Below, one piece after another: positions 12,568 to 23,189 of a stretch of DNA of 64,000 bases (position 1 is the stretch's first letter; each line of letters opens with the position of its first letter). This stretch comes from Dromaius novaehollandiae (lineage: Eukaryota; Chordata; Aves; Casuariiformes; Dromaiidae). Below the pieces are notes generated by a model, which searched no databases, was not told the DNA's origin, and saw nothing but the letters and a program-made list of their open reading frames with translations. The translations under genes were made by a program, and so were the position numbers. The stretch covers positions 40,222,544-40,286,543 of the forward strand of contig NC_088101.1 in assembly GCF_036370855.1 (NCBI RefSeq). Reading direction: 5' to 3'.

Positions 12568-14383
12568 GTACACTTGATGGTAATATGTACATCCCCTTTT
12601 CTTGGCTCTTCTGCTCACATTTGCATGATGTTTGAGCATGTTGAAGACGCTATATCCTACTTGTTTTTTTCCTGGAGGTGGGAGGGGTCTACTGTATGTA
12701 CAGCTACTATTCACCATTTATTTAACTAGTCAGAAAGACTGAAACATCTGTTCTTCAAATGTAGCTGTAACTAGCCTGTTTGTAGCTGTAACTAGCCTGT
12801 TTTATCTACCTCTCTGTGCCTGGAAGCATTTCAGATCAATGACCAATGACCTTTTGATCTTAAATAGCATTTTATAAATGGTTTGCAATGCCCATGCTCA
12901 TCTGTAAATGATAATCAACTCAAACACACGCTTTGTGTTTCCAATGATCATATACACATTAACCAATGCCCTAAGTAATATCTTCGCATTAGAAAATAGG
13001 CATAACGTGATAGTGTTAAGACTGATATCAGGAAGACAGAGTTATGCATATGAAAAATGCCGGTTTGGGGAAATTGCCACTTATGTATTTGACTGACTGC
13101 TTGCCCATGATGTCATTGAAAAAGAACAAGTAATTAGGTATTTTAGGTAATTAGGTTTCAGTAATTAGGTAAAAACTGATACATATTTTGCGTAAATATC
13201 CATTCTTTCAAAATTGGAAATAAAGTTGCCAAATTACCTATGCAGATCATCTTGCAGGTGTTTGGTCACTTTGAATAAGTAGATATAAACTGGTCTACTG
13301 TTCTGATAGCACAAAAGAGAATTAGCTTTAATTGTATACTGCTTTCATCTTATCTGAGATCTCTTGCAATGTGTTGTGACACAAGTACAACTTTTACCAG
13401 AGCTTTGGCTCTAACACAGCTACGTGTCACCAAAATTTTCTGTGTATGTCCAGTTTCCTTCATCTTAAAATTCGTAAGAATACCTCATGAAAACGTGTAC
13501 AAATGTTCTGTAATAGTATATTTGAGAAATGTATCATCTCTTCTTGGTGATAGACTGCATAAAGCAGGTGAATTGTCATTACGTGAATGTTTTGAGTGAA
13601 AAGGTTTTCACCCTTTTTCTACTCTATACTAATGTTTTGTGAAAATTGAAACCTGATTTGCTCTGATTGTTTAGTAAATCAAAATAGCACCATGTATTTT
13701 GGCTCAGGTACTTGGCCTGTTTTCAAGTTACAATTTTTTACTTGACTTGTACACATAGTTCAATATAAAAAGCAAAATGAAAAATGCACTTTTTTCCTGA
13801 CAATATTCATAAATGTTTTCGTCAGTTTAGTTGACAAACTAGTTTCTTCTTACTGACTTAGTTTCTGAGAAACTTAGTTTCTCAGTTTCTTAGAAACTAA
13901 TTTTGTGTCTTCTAAGTAACTTCTACTATTTGTTCTAAAATTTGTTTGCTGAAATGCTTGTGAGAAGTAAACACAAACAGCATAGATGATTTAATTTAAA
14001 ACGTTACATGAATATTTTTGAAAACTGTTTTCAATGTGTACAAATTTATCCCTAAGCACTACCTGCTTTGTCTTGTTAATGAGCATATAAATATCTACAT
14101 AGTCATCTGCACAGAAGAGAGGAAGGAATGAACAATGCTGATTGATAACACTAACTGATGAATGGTTGAAAAAGAAATGATTCATGTTTACAAAAAGGTG
14201 TGTTGACCTTTTCCAAACATGGAATGAAAACACTTTTAATTTGAAACAGACATTACCAATTTGACTATTATTGCTCAGAAGCCAAACATAATCTTCTGGT
14301 AGGCTGAATAATTTTTATTTTTAAGCAAACCTTTTGACTTAATGGTATTATTTTTATTATTTTATTCTTCTTCTGCATTGCAG
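12568..14383 (+). other. TRIM2: TRIM2 intron, 1.8 kb
   Basis: No exon or RNA gene seen. It contains a perfect 21-bp tandem duplication (12760-12801), three copies of TAATTAGGT (13131-13170) and a set of overlapping inverted repeats built on AGTTTCT/AGAAACT (13858-13905). Confidence 0.85.
12760..12801 (+). repeat. perfect 21-bp tandem duplication (2 copies)
   Basis: Unit 12760-12780 (TGTAGCTGTAACTAGCCTGTT) is repeated without a mismatch at 12781-12801, 193 bp after a TRIM2 exon donor. Perfect identity suggests a recent replication-slippage or duplication event. No function is implied. Confidence 0.95.
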
Positions 14384-14454
14384 GTCCTCATTTTGCAGCT
14401 GTAAACAGCAACAATGAAATTATTGTTACAGATTTTCATAACCATTCTGTCAAG
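14384..14454 (+). CDS. TRIM2: TRIM2 coding exon: NHL blade 4
   Basis: 71-nt exon, the shortest TRIM2 exon here, about residues 624-647. Two bases complete the split Gly codon, followed by PHFAAVNSNNEIIVTDFHN and HSVK. The acceptor is TTCTGCATTGCAG and the donor AAG|gtactg, in phase 0. It carries the core of the fourth blade. Human TRIM2 as I recall has IIITD where this has IIVTD. This exon plus the previous one is 240 nt, so the pair together preserves frame although neither does alone. Confidence 0.96.
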
Positions 14455-17400
14455 GTACTGTCATTTAATGCCAGTTTGGAAAGCTGTTTTATTTTATCAT
14501 GTTACTTCCCTGGGGAAAACAAAGATTGTTAAAAAACAAAGAGATAATGCTGTAGAGGTATGAGGCCTGATATGAAAGAAGGTTTTCCATATGAGGACTG
14601 TGCATTCAGAGACCTTTGCATGCAGTGCATTGCTTGATGGAGATATAATTAGTTGTCTTTGATTGGTGCCATTGGGATGCTCTCTAATTCAATTGCTTAA
14701 ACGTAAGTTGTATCTGAGACAAATAATACCAACTTATTATTAGCCCTCTGCTAAACCTTTTCCTGTTTTAAGAAGGTCTGATATTTGCTTTAGAATTTCT
14801 CAGTAAAAGCTTCCCACACTTGTAGCTGAATAAACGTATAACAAAGTGAAGATGGATGACAATCTTTAGTTACATATTTGTAGGTTTTAAGATTACTGGA
14901 TCTATTTATGACCTGATAGTCTTAATGCCTGTGTAACGCAGACCATCAATTTTCATCCAGTGACCCTTGCACTGAGCAGAACTGGCCACTAGTCCTTATA
15001 CTTACAAAAAGTCTTGACTCATAGCATATTAAACAGTCATGGTAAGATATGTCGGTATATTTATTTGTCCCAGTAATAAACCAGAACAAGGATAACTGTT
15101 CACATGTCATGTGCTGGTACATGTATATTAAGGAGCTACAGGCCATTACATAAGAAGTTATCCACCTGTGTGTGTTTTCAAGACCTAAAATACCCTTTCA
15201 GTCACTTTCTGTGCTTCTTTTTCCTCACTCGGTGCACCAGCACCGACACCACATGGGTAACAGAATGCTGTTGTACATCCGTTTTCAGGGCATGTGAACC
15301 AATTGCACACACTGGTGAAATCCCTAGGCTTTCACTTAATGACTACCTATTGTGATTGAAGAGAAAGATGTACCCAACCAGTTCATCAGTATTCATAGCT
15401 GAAATGATAAATCTTATATATGACATATGAAATCACTGTCTGCATACTGCAGATCATATACACCTTAATGTGTGGTATTGCATCTTTAATGGTGTGGAAT
15501 CATCTAGCTTTTGAATAGTGACCTTGCTTTTATATGCTTTTCGAATTAGAGAGCAAGTAGCAATTGATGTGGTTTGAATTACAGCAAAGAACCCAAGACT
15601 GCTGCAAGAGCCCTAAAGCAGATTGTTTACGTGGTTTAGCAGCAGGAGACCTATGACTCCATAAATTACCCCTTCACCAGCAGGGCTTACTGCGGTAACA
15701 AGAACGCCTGGGGAGAGTTTGCAACAAGGGCAACCTAAAATGAACAAAAGCAAGTGAAGAGATGTAAGAAGTATGGCATCTTAGTGAATTTAAAATTATT
15801 GCATTCCTAATGAGAACAGAGCGTTCCCGTCTGTCTCTGGTGTGACTCAATGGGATAAAAATGTTATTTGTTCCAGTTTGGTTCTGACTGGAAAAGATTC
15901 TTATTTTTGTAGTGTTCTCTAATACAAGTACAGATAAGTGTTGATGCTTTGGAGAGTTATTTACACATTGGGTGATGCCAATTATCTTTTGCTAGATAGT
16001 GGGGGAGAAAAGCAGAGAATATGTTTTGGGTGCTCAGATCACTCTGGCTTCCAAAACCTCTTCCTGCTACCAACGTCTTGAATGAAACATCACCACTCAG
16101 CAAAATTATCCTTCCTCCGCTTTTGATCTTCAAGCGTGTTCATGCTTCAGGCATCCTCTGTGGAAAATCCTACTCAATGTAGGCCTCTCCCTTGTTCTCT
16201 CAGTGACCATCCGCATTATAACCCATGAAGAGAGTGATACATCTTTCTCTGCTTTTTTTATCAGTTAACTTCTTTCTACGTTTTTTTGTCATTTGAGGCA
16301 CCAACATAATTTCCACCCCCAAATAACTTTGTCCACTGTGGGTGTTCCAGAATAGGATGATTTCCGCACATCTTCCACCTTCTGAGCACTTCAGTGTGCA
16401 CTTGGCACTTCTCAGATCCTTGCCCTTTCTTGGGCGGGCCACAGTCAGTCCCTAAGAATGCTCTTGGACCTTGTGGCACAGCTGGGCCTGGGTCCAAGAT
16501 GGACCAAAATAAATAGAGATGGTTATGATGTGTTGTAAATTATCTGTCCTCTATCTCACTTGGCCCCATTGGTGCATCAAGATCACTGACAGAATATTCA
16601 TTGATTGATTCTGTTTTCTGCTGTCTAAACCTGTTATCCACCATCACAGCAAATGCAGTTGCTGAACAACTTACCCAGAGGGCAACATGCTGTGATTCCT
16701 AAGGCTTATTAGACTACGAAAGTCAGAGAAAAGAGTGTATCTGCTCAGTCCTGTTTCCTTGTGACTGGCTACCAGTGCTGGCAAGATACCATATCTGCAC
16801 GCCACTCATTAATTCAAGATGCACAGATTGCAGAGGGTTTCCCAGCACCCTCCACCTGCGTGTCTGTGCTGAGTCAGATCTTAAGTGAGAAGGGAAATAC
16901 CGTAATGGGGCTGGAGGGGGAGAGAAAATCCTTTTCTCCTGTCTTTAGTCTTAGACCATGTAGTTTTTTATAGGGAAGACACAAGAGTGGAGAGTGGGCT
17001 CTGTCCTTATCCCATTTTTGGACTCCCAAAGATTTTTGGCTTGTTTGATTTTAGAAATGCTTCTTATTTTACTTAACTTGTTTTCATAATGTAGGCTGGT
17101 GCTGGTATTGTCAGTGAATTCTACATTCTTTTATTGTTGTCTGATGTCATCTCTTCTTCGCAACTCAAAATTTCATAAAGTTTTCAAGTGCTTGAACATA
17201 CTGACATGTAAAATTACCAGCTATTTGAAAATGTGGATATAAGTGACCCTTGCTCCAAGCTTACTTGCTTTTGTTTGCAATGTAAATATATCACTCTGCT
17301 AAGCATTTCTAAAATGAGAGAACAAAATGAGAATTATAAACACCCACACTGACAAGGAGGTGTGTGGGGAGGGGGAGTGTTCCTGAGTACTCTTCAATTC

Positions 17401-17488
17401 CCAGTTGTGCTAATAGGTGAACTGGTAGTTGACGATTACTAATGTTTGACATGATGCCATATTCAAACTTTTGTTTTAATCTATACAG
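14455..17488 (+). other. TRIM2: TRIM2 intron, 3.0 kb
   Basis: No exon found. Two overlapping minus-strand open frames at 16200-16497 (73 and 80 codons, Lys/Cys-rich) resemble no family I can name, and are not supported by splice sites or a poly(A) tail. Confidence 0.8.
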
Positions 17489-17629
17489 GTATTTAACCAG
17501 GAGGGAGAATTCATACTAAAGTTTGGATCAAATGGAGAAGGAAATGGACAATTTAATGCACCAACTGGCGTAGCTGTAGACTCTAATGGAAATATTATTG
17601 TAGCAGATTGGGGAAACAGCAGAATACAG
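17489..17629 (+). CDS. TRIM2: TRIM2 coding exon: end of NHL blade 4 and blade 5
   Basis: 141-nt, phase 0-0 exon (47 codons), about residues 648-694. It encodes [34 protein letters not shown] and [13 protein letters not shown], the textbook NHL blade signature. The acceptor is TAATCTATACAG and the donor CAG|gtaaac. The human protein has Met where Ile is seen in EFILKFG (from memory). Its skipping would remove one blade in frame, as for the exon at 5362-5529. Confidence 0.97.
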
Positions 17630-18647
17630 GTAAACATTTGTATTTTTCAAAGGTGCTTGATTAGGAGAAATAATGGATTGATAACCCTGGCCAGTTTTTC
17701 TAAGAAGCAGGATAGCAGCATTAGAAATAATGTGGTTTCTCGCACCACCTTTTGTATGCCTCATTGCTGGTCTGTCTGCTTTTAGAAGAGGTGGTGTCAG
17801 ACTATGGTCTTCTCTGTGTGACTGCTAACAAGTCTGATAGTTACTGTGACCAAGGCTTTTGACTCTAAACATTTTCCCCAAAGCTATTAGGACTTAGAAG
17901 ACTTACAAGCACTGCAGAGACGATAGTAATTTATAATCACCATAACAAAGATTGGAGACATGGTAGAATACTTGAAAAAGCCAATGATCTGTTCAGACCC
18001 TGAGGCAAATGCATAAGATTTTTATCATCATCTTTTAAATATTGAGAAAATACTCTGCTTTCATGTTATTAGAGTTGAGTCTTTTTATCTTTTAAGTGCT
18101 AATCACAAAGTCCTTTCTCATTTGCCAAAGAATATCTAATAAACAACTAAGCTTATATATTAGTTTCACTGAATATAAAAATGAGGGAGCTGCTGATGAG
18201 TTGTTCTCATGAACCATTGTCAACAGTATAAACAAATGCTGGTTTTCTGTATGTGGGAACCTAGGAGAGTCACACTAGCCATAACAGTAATATTTGTTAG
18301 GAAAACGAGGTGTTGATTGAGTTCCTGACTGAGTTAGATTTATTGTAGTTGGCTATTTTTAGAGCAAGAAACAGCTGATGTGCTTTTTTTAATTATTATT
18401 TCATTGTATGTTTAATTCTTGACAAAGGCCCTGGTAGCCTTAAATAGTGATTTTTAATAAGAAAATATATTTGCATATGAATTTGCATATTATGAGAACA
18501 GCAGATCAGATTCTACCCTTCTTTATTCTAGTGTATGCCAACAGCTTCAGAAACGAGAAGTATAATAGTATAACTGAAAGCAGAATTTTGTCCGCTATTT
18601 TTGTTTTTTATTCATAACATTTCTTATGTGCTTTCTCACCCTCAAAG
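17630..18647 (+). other. TRIM2: TRIM2 last intron, 1.0 kb
   Basis: AT-rich intron before the terminal exon. No other feature is seen. Confidence 0.85.
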
Positions 18648-18800
18648 GTTTTTGATGGAAGTGGATCGTTTTTATCCTACATTAACACCTCTGCTGACCC
18701 CCTTTATGGTCCCCAAGGTCTGGCCCTAACTTCAGATGGCCATGTTGTAGTTGCAGACTCTGGAAATCACTGCTTCAAGGTCTATCGATACTTACAGTAA
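18648..18800 (+). CDS. TRIM2: TRIM2 terminal coding exon: NHL blade 6 and stop
   Basis: 153 nt including the TAA stop at 18798-18800, about residues 695-744. It encodes [38 protein letters not shown] and the C-terminus [12 protein letters not shown], which is the TRIM2/TRIM3 type ending. The acceptor is CACCCTCAAAG. The last strand of blade 6 closes the propeller by pairing with the first blade. The stop codon overlaps an AATAAA hexamer (18799-18804), noted separately. Confidence 0.97.
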   Translation, partial: VFDGSGSFLSYINTSADPLYGPQGLALTSDGHVVVADSGNHCFKVYRYLQ

Positions 18801-18804
18801 TAAA
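18799..18804 (+). promoter_or_regulatory. AATAAA overlapping the TRIM2 stop codon
   Basis: The hexamer uses the last two bases of the TAA stop. If used, cleavage would leave a 3'UTR of only about 10-30 nt. No strong GT-rich downstream element follows immediately, so use is doubtful. Confidence 0.3.
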
Positions 18805-19710
18805 GAGTTCTGGAGCTGGATAATCATCAACCCTTAAGAAAAGACTGGTCCCCAAGATCCAGTGCAGGATATCTCCTACTTTAATGAGTTCATTTTTAAT
18901 AATGAAGGAGTCTCTTATGGACTTCTCATGTTAATTTCCAAACTTACCTTGTTTACATAAGACTTGCACCTCTTACGTTCCTCACTGAACTTTTTGTTGT
19001 ATGGGTTAACACACAAAATCCTCTTTAACTCAATTCATAAAGACAATGTGATATTAAACACAAACTGCAACTTATGGAACTGGAATTAACTAATTAGGCA
19101 AAAATGAGAAAAATTTGGGGATAAAAATCCCCAAAGCTTTTTGAAGACTGCAAAGGCTAGCTCCTGTTTAGAGCTTCCAGATCTGAAAAAATGTCATTGT
19201 TATGCATTATTTAACCCAGAGGTGATCCTGGGAATCTTCTAGATCTGATTATCATGGTAGGTATTACACTTTTAACATTCTTCAGTCTTAATAACTATAA
19301 CAAGTAGGTCCTTTTAGTAAAGGTATAATGTTAAGTCATACAAAATCCGTCTAGCTGTAACCATCAGACCTAACACAGCTCAACGTTCTGCACTATAAGA
19401 ATCAATGCAAATTCTCTACTCATGTGGGATTAATGAAGGATTGTTTCATGTGCTTATTTTTCACTCTTCCTCTTGCTTAATGTGCTGTAAGGACTTTGCA
19501 GAGACCTGACATTTCTAAAGCTCTGGGAAACCTTAATCGTAATGATACATTAGTGAGAGCTGAATTTTGGTAGAATGACAGACCTTTTGACACCAAACTA
19601 GTTCATTAGGATCAGGGTTATTACAATGTCAACTCAATTAACCTCATGTGTGCCACTCTTCCGTATGTGTTCATTGCCATATTTCCTTAAGGCAACTCAC
19701 TGTATTAACA

Positions 19711-19716
19711 AATAAA
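19711..19716 (+). promoter_or_regulatory. internal AATAAA in TRIM2 3'UTR (candidate proximal signal)
   Basis: Canonical poly(A) hexamer 0.9 kb after the stop. A second internal AATAAA lies at 22119-22124. Either could give shorter 3'UTR isoforms; the sequence alone cannot show use. Confidence 0.3.
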
Positions 19717-19954
19717 ATGCCGCATCCCACAGGACAGAAAGCCAGAGAGGTACCCCTATGGAGGACCTACATTATACAACCAAAGGAACTATGGTTAACA
19801 GAGGTTGTATAAGAAAGCCAAGGGTTACCAAAGCTATTTCTTTTTAACATGAGAAAAATTACATCACAAGTAAGAATGAATTTGAACCAATTCCCGAAGT
19901 CCTTCATCAAGGGAATTTTGTTAGAGAACAAAATAAGGACTGCGAGATTTGTTC

Positions 19955-19984
19955 TTGTTTGTTTGTTTGTATGTATGTATGTAT
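19955..19984 (+). repeat. (TTGT)n / (ATGT)n microsatellite
   Basis: Short tetranucleotide run in the TRIM2 3'UTR that switches from TTGT units (to 19970) to ATGT units (19971-19984). Confidence 0.9.
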
Positions 19985-21519
19985 GACTGATTGATGCAAA
20001 AACAAAGTAAATGTAGGTTATTTCAGCAAACTGGAACGTATGTATGCCATTTGATAATGGCAGTACTCTGAAAAACATCCCTCCTTCTTCCTGCCGGATA
20101 TCTCTGCTGTGTTCTTTGTTGAAGTACTAATTTAATTGGAAATCCTTACAATCATATTACTTGGTTCTATTTTTAATGGTTTTTTTAAGTATGTACTTGT
20201 CTTTTTTTAAAGTAGCATTGGTTTTATTATTAATTCTAAACCTAATGGTCAAAAGATGTATTGCTACCATACCCTAATACAGAGTGGTGCTTACTCTTAG
20301 ACCTCATCTGAGGAGCTGGTTGGCTTGTTGCCAATGCCTAAAATAGTCTGGGAAGAAGAATCTTTCTTTTCTAATTTTTAGGAATTTGAAACAAAAGGGC
20401 ATTGGGTCAGGACCAGGGGAGTATTTTAAGCATGTCTGCAAAACTGAAAGAAATTTTTGTGAAATTACTTGTTATAAGTATTTGTCTTATTTCTAAAAGG
20501 TTAAGGTTGTTTCAATGAATTTGAGGAAAAACTAATGATTTTCTGTAAAGATGTGTTTTACTTGTAAAAATGCAGACTCTGAAATTCATAAATGCGGAGT
20601 TTGTCTGTTTTTTTAATTGTTATTTCTTAAAAGTATTTCCTTCTTTTTCCCATGTTTATTTTTTGCATATAGAACCAATTTTACAAATTCTTGTTCAAAG
20701 ACAAGTCTCCTTACTTCGCTGGAATAATTGTTTTGGGTAAAAGGCTTGAGGTTTGGACCACACAATTTGGCGAAGAAACTAGTGGTAACATTTTTGAAAT
20801 GTAAAAAATCAAGTCTGTTATTACCAAAAGAACAAAATATCTTCTGCTTCAAGTGAGTTTGTCCTAAAATTCCAAAGAAGATATAGTGACCCGAGTTATT
20901 ACATAAGAAACTGTCCTCTCAAAATTTTGTGAAGTTGTAAATCAAATTTTATGATGATCAAGTAATTTTCTAATAAGTGTCCTTATAAGCAACCTTCTGA
21001 CACACATGCAGTTTCTGACACTGGAATACCCTTAAATGATTTATTTATCAATGAAAAAGATATGTAACATTTTCACTGTATTTATTAACAAAGAAAAAAG
21101 GTTTCACTGATTCTCTGAGGTAGAAACTTAAAAGAAAATGTGCTGTTGCTGTCAGTTATGGATACTATTAATCAAATTTGGTTCCAGATTTGGATTTCTG
21201 TAAGAGTATTTTACTAAACTTGAATGGTTTCCACTCAAGAAACATGGCCAAATCCTCCATTGCCAGGAATTCTGAGGACCACAGGAATCAGACCCTAAGC
21301 TATATGTCAAAACATATACTTAAGACTATACTATTCCATGCATACGCTTTCCTTCAAAAGATTGTGTTCCTTTGACTCAGTATTCTTTAGCAGCATTTTC
21401 TATAACCTCTGTCAATCCATTGCATCCTGATGAAATACGGAATTCTATACACAACCCCCTTGAAACCAAGCTAACAGACATTAGCAGGGATGTGCGTTTT
21501 CTCATAATATTGAAGATTC

Positions 21520-21534
21520 TTTTTTTTTTTTTTT
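21520..21534 (+). repeat. T15 homopolymer
   Basis: Poly(T) run within the TRIM2 3'UTR. Confidence 0.9.
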
Positions 21535-22251
21535 AATCTCCTCGAATTTTTGGGCATTATCACCAGAGCAGCACTCACTGCAGCTGAAAACTGGCACTAA
21601 TTTGTAATTCCTTCACATAGTGAATGCTGCCAATTACAATTTTAAATTCAGTGGTATAGGGTATTCCCTTCCAGAGGTTGACCTTATCTGCTTGGCACAG
21701 GGAGACTGGGAAATGCATTGCTTTTACAGTGTACTTTTGAAGCCAACTTAGCTAAAATGCTTGGCTTACAAAACTTACAATGAGCAACCAAAGCAGAAAT
21801 TCTGTTCTAAAAAACTGATAGATTCTTTTTGTATCCAATTAAGTGAACATCAAAATTGCACTACTTGATTTACTGAGTTGTTAGCATTTATTGAAGGCTT
21901 TATAGGCATTCTGCTGCCAAATTTCAGGTATAACCAAATGTTCCCATGACTTCGCTGGAATGTTAATTGACGAGCAGCGCAGCATGACTGGTGAAAGTAT
22001 GTGCTTCATTTAACTAATCTTCAGCTCAAAAGTAATCTCAAAGGGTTATCAGATCTTGTGTAATCTGGAGTATTTTAGGACAAACTAGCCAACTGTATTT
22101 TCATTGTTTTTTGAATAGAATAAAAGGATCTGTTCAGTTGTATCCAACACAAACAGTAGAGGATTTTACATAGGTTAAAATAGCAGCAAAGTAGCTGAAA
22201 AAGAAAAGGAAAATGGCATAAGGGGAGCATTTGTCTAATGTAGATGGAGAG

Positions 22252-22260
22252 TTATTTATT
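22252..22260 (+). promoter_or_regulatory. AU-rich element nonamer TTATTTATT in TRIM2 3'UTR
   Basis: Exact match to the class II ARE nonamer UUAUUUA(U/A)(U/A). A near match (TTATTTATC) lies about 1.2 kb upstream near 21041-21049. A role in mRNA decay is inference. Confidence 0.4.
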
Positions 22261-22730
22261 AGTAAATACTCTACTGTTCTGTAAAAGCTAGAGGGCTTTC
22301 AATTTTATGTCAATATTTTTTATAACTAAGGATCTAGTGTTGCCATATTGAGAACTATAAGTGCCCAATATGTTGTGTGTGTTATAAAGAAATGACCTGC
22401 AGCTGTGGGTGACAGCTAGTTATGGAATCATGATGTACACTGAAAATTTTCTTCAGAATTGTGAGCAGTGATTGTTTTGGTCTGTTTGTGGAGAGTGCGC
22501 AAAAGGTATTCGTGCTATGGAGTAGGATGATGCCTAACTGGTTGTGTTATTTCTGACGAATGTACAGCACTTCAGTTGATGTTTGTGAGCAACACGGCCT
22601 TAACCCGGACACTCTTGCTTTGGCGTTGTGACATGGGAATGTTCCATAAGCTGCATAGTGTATGGCAGTATCCCTGTGGTAGAAATCTGTACCAGTTGAT
22701 ACACTGTAGCTTTCTGGTTCTAGGAGTCTG

Positions 22731-22768
22731 TCTTTTCTTTTTTTTTTTTCTTCTTTTTTCTCTTTTTT
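22731..22768 (+). repeat. pyrimidine (T/C) tract
   Basis: 38-bp T-rich, C-interrupted run in the TRIM2 3'UTR. Confidence 0.9.
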
Positions 22769-22816
22769 AACAGTTTTTGTACATTCCATCTCTGTAAGCC
22801 AACTCCATGTGTTTTG

Positions 22817-22824
22817 TGTACATA
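22817..22824 (+). promoter_or_regulatory. Pumilio-type motif TGTACATA
   Basis: Exact match to the UGUANAUA Pumilio recognition element, in the sense orientation within the TRIM2 3'UTR and about 340 nt before the poly(A) signal. Binding is inferred from the motif only. Confidence 0.4.
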
Positions 22825-22870
22825 TAATTCTTGCACTGTCTGAAAATTGATAATGAAATATTCTTGCCGT

Positions 22871-22909
22871 TGTTTTGTTTTCTTTCTTTCTTTTTTTTTT
22901 TTTTTTTTT
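22871..22909 (+). repeat. (TTTC)n / poly(T) tract
   Basis: TTTC units followed by a T run (22890-22909) in the TRIM2 3'UTR, close to the TG microsatellite. Confidence 0.9.
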
Positions 22910-22975
22910 AACCCCTCCGAGGCTAAATACGAACTTTGCCTCCTTAAGGTCAAGGATCAAAGATGTGCATCGAAG

Positions 22976-22979
<4 letters not shown>

Positions 22980-23022
<43 letters not shown>
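22980..23022 (+). repeat. (TG)21 microsatellite in TRIM2 3'UTR
   Basis: Uninterrupted TG dinucleotide run of about 43 bp. Likely length-polymorphic, and able to serve as a UG-rich protein-binding tract in the mRNA. Confidence 0.95.
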
Positions 23023-23024
<2 letters not shown>

Positions 23025-23161
23025 TTTTAGCTTCATGTGTGCCACGGTATTTTCAATGCTTTAGCCGATGATAAAAACAAAATTTACTCTGTCTTGGAAA
23101 TGTAGGAAAACCAGAGTCAAATGTGTACCCTTTACCACGCACAAAAAATTCAAATAATAAA

Positions 23162-23167
23162 AATAAA
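23162..23167 (+). terminator. TRIM2: distal TRIM2 poly(A) signal AATAAA
   Basis: AATAAA in an A-rich context, followed within about 20-40 nt by a T/GT-rich stretch (TTGTTTCC..., GTTATTTTC, ATGGTTGAGG). This is the layout of a genuine polyadenylation site. Its distance from the stop (4.36 kb) agrees with the long TRIM2 3'UTR. No coding sequence follows for 5 kb. Confidence 0.7.
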
Positions 23168-23189
23168 GCTTGTTTCCTCTGTTATTTTC

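Larger units (their letters stand above)
1..23185 (+). other. TRIM2: TRIM2 gene, 3' part (partial; 5' end outside window)
   Basis: This is a gene-level entry. TRIM2 is a TRIM-NHL protein: a RING E3 ubiquitin ligase with B-box, coiled coil, filamin-type Ig domain and a C-terminal six-bladed NHL propeller. It is best known in neurons, where neurofilament light chain and Bim are reported substrates. Six exons here, each with AG/GT borders and compatible phases, splice into 803 coding nucleotides before the stop. They encode the whole NHL propeller, corresponding to about residues 477-744 of the 744-residue human protein (numbering from memory). No exon for the earlier domains was found in 1-3953. 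Introns within the window are 1304, 6869, 1816, 3034 and 1018 bp. The stop is followed by about 4.4 kb of 3'UTR. TRIM3, the close paralogue, was considered, but the whole deduced sequence reads as TRIM2 and the downstream neighbour MND1 agrees. Confidence 0.96.
18801..23185 (+). other. TRIM2: TRIM2 3'UTR, about 4.4 kb
   Basis: There is no coding potential between the stop and the poly(A) signal at 23162-23167. The length fits the several-kilobase 3'UTR I recall for mammalian TRIM2 mRNA. It contains AU-rich elements, a PUM-type motif, two miR-9 seed-type matches, U-rich runs and a (TG)n tract. The end at about 23185 is inferred from the signal, since no transcript data are available. Confidence 0.75.

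Noticed and set aside
12423..12635. 70-codon frame taken as a small stand-alone gene
   Set aside because: It is the TRIM2 exon at 12399-12567 read through its donor into the intron.
16200..16497. Two minus-strand frames with Lys/Cys-rich translations, considered as a processed pseudogene
   Set aside because: No recognisable parent protein, no poly(A) tail or target duplication; best treated as chance.
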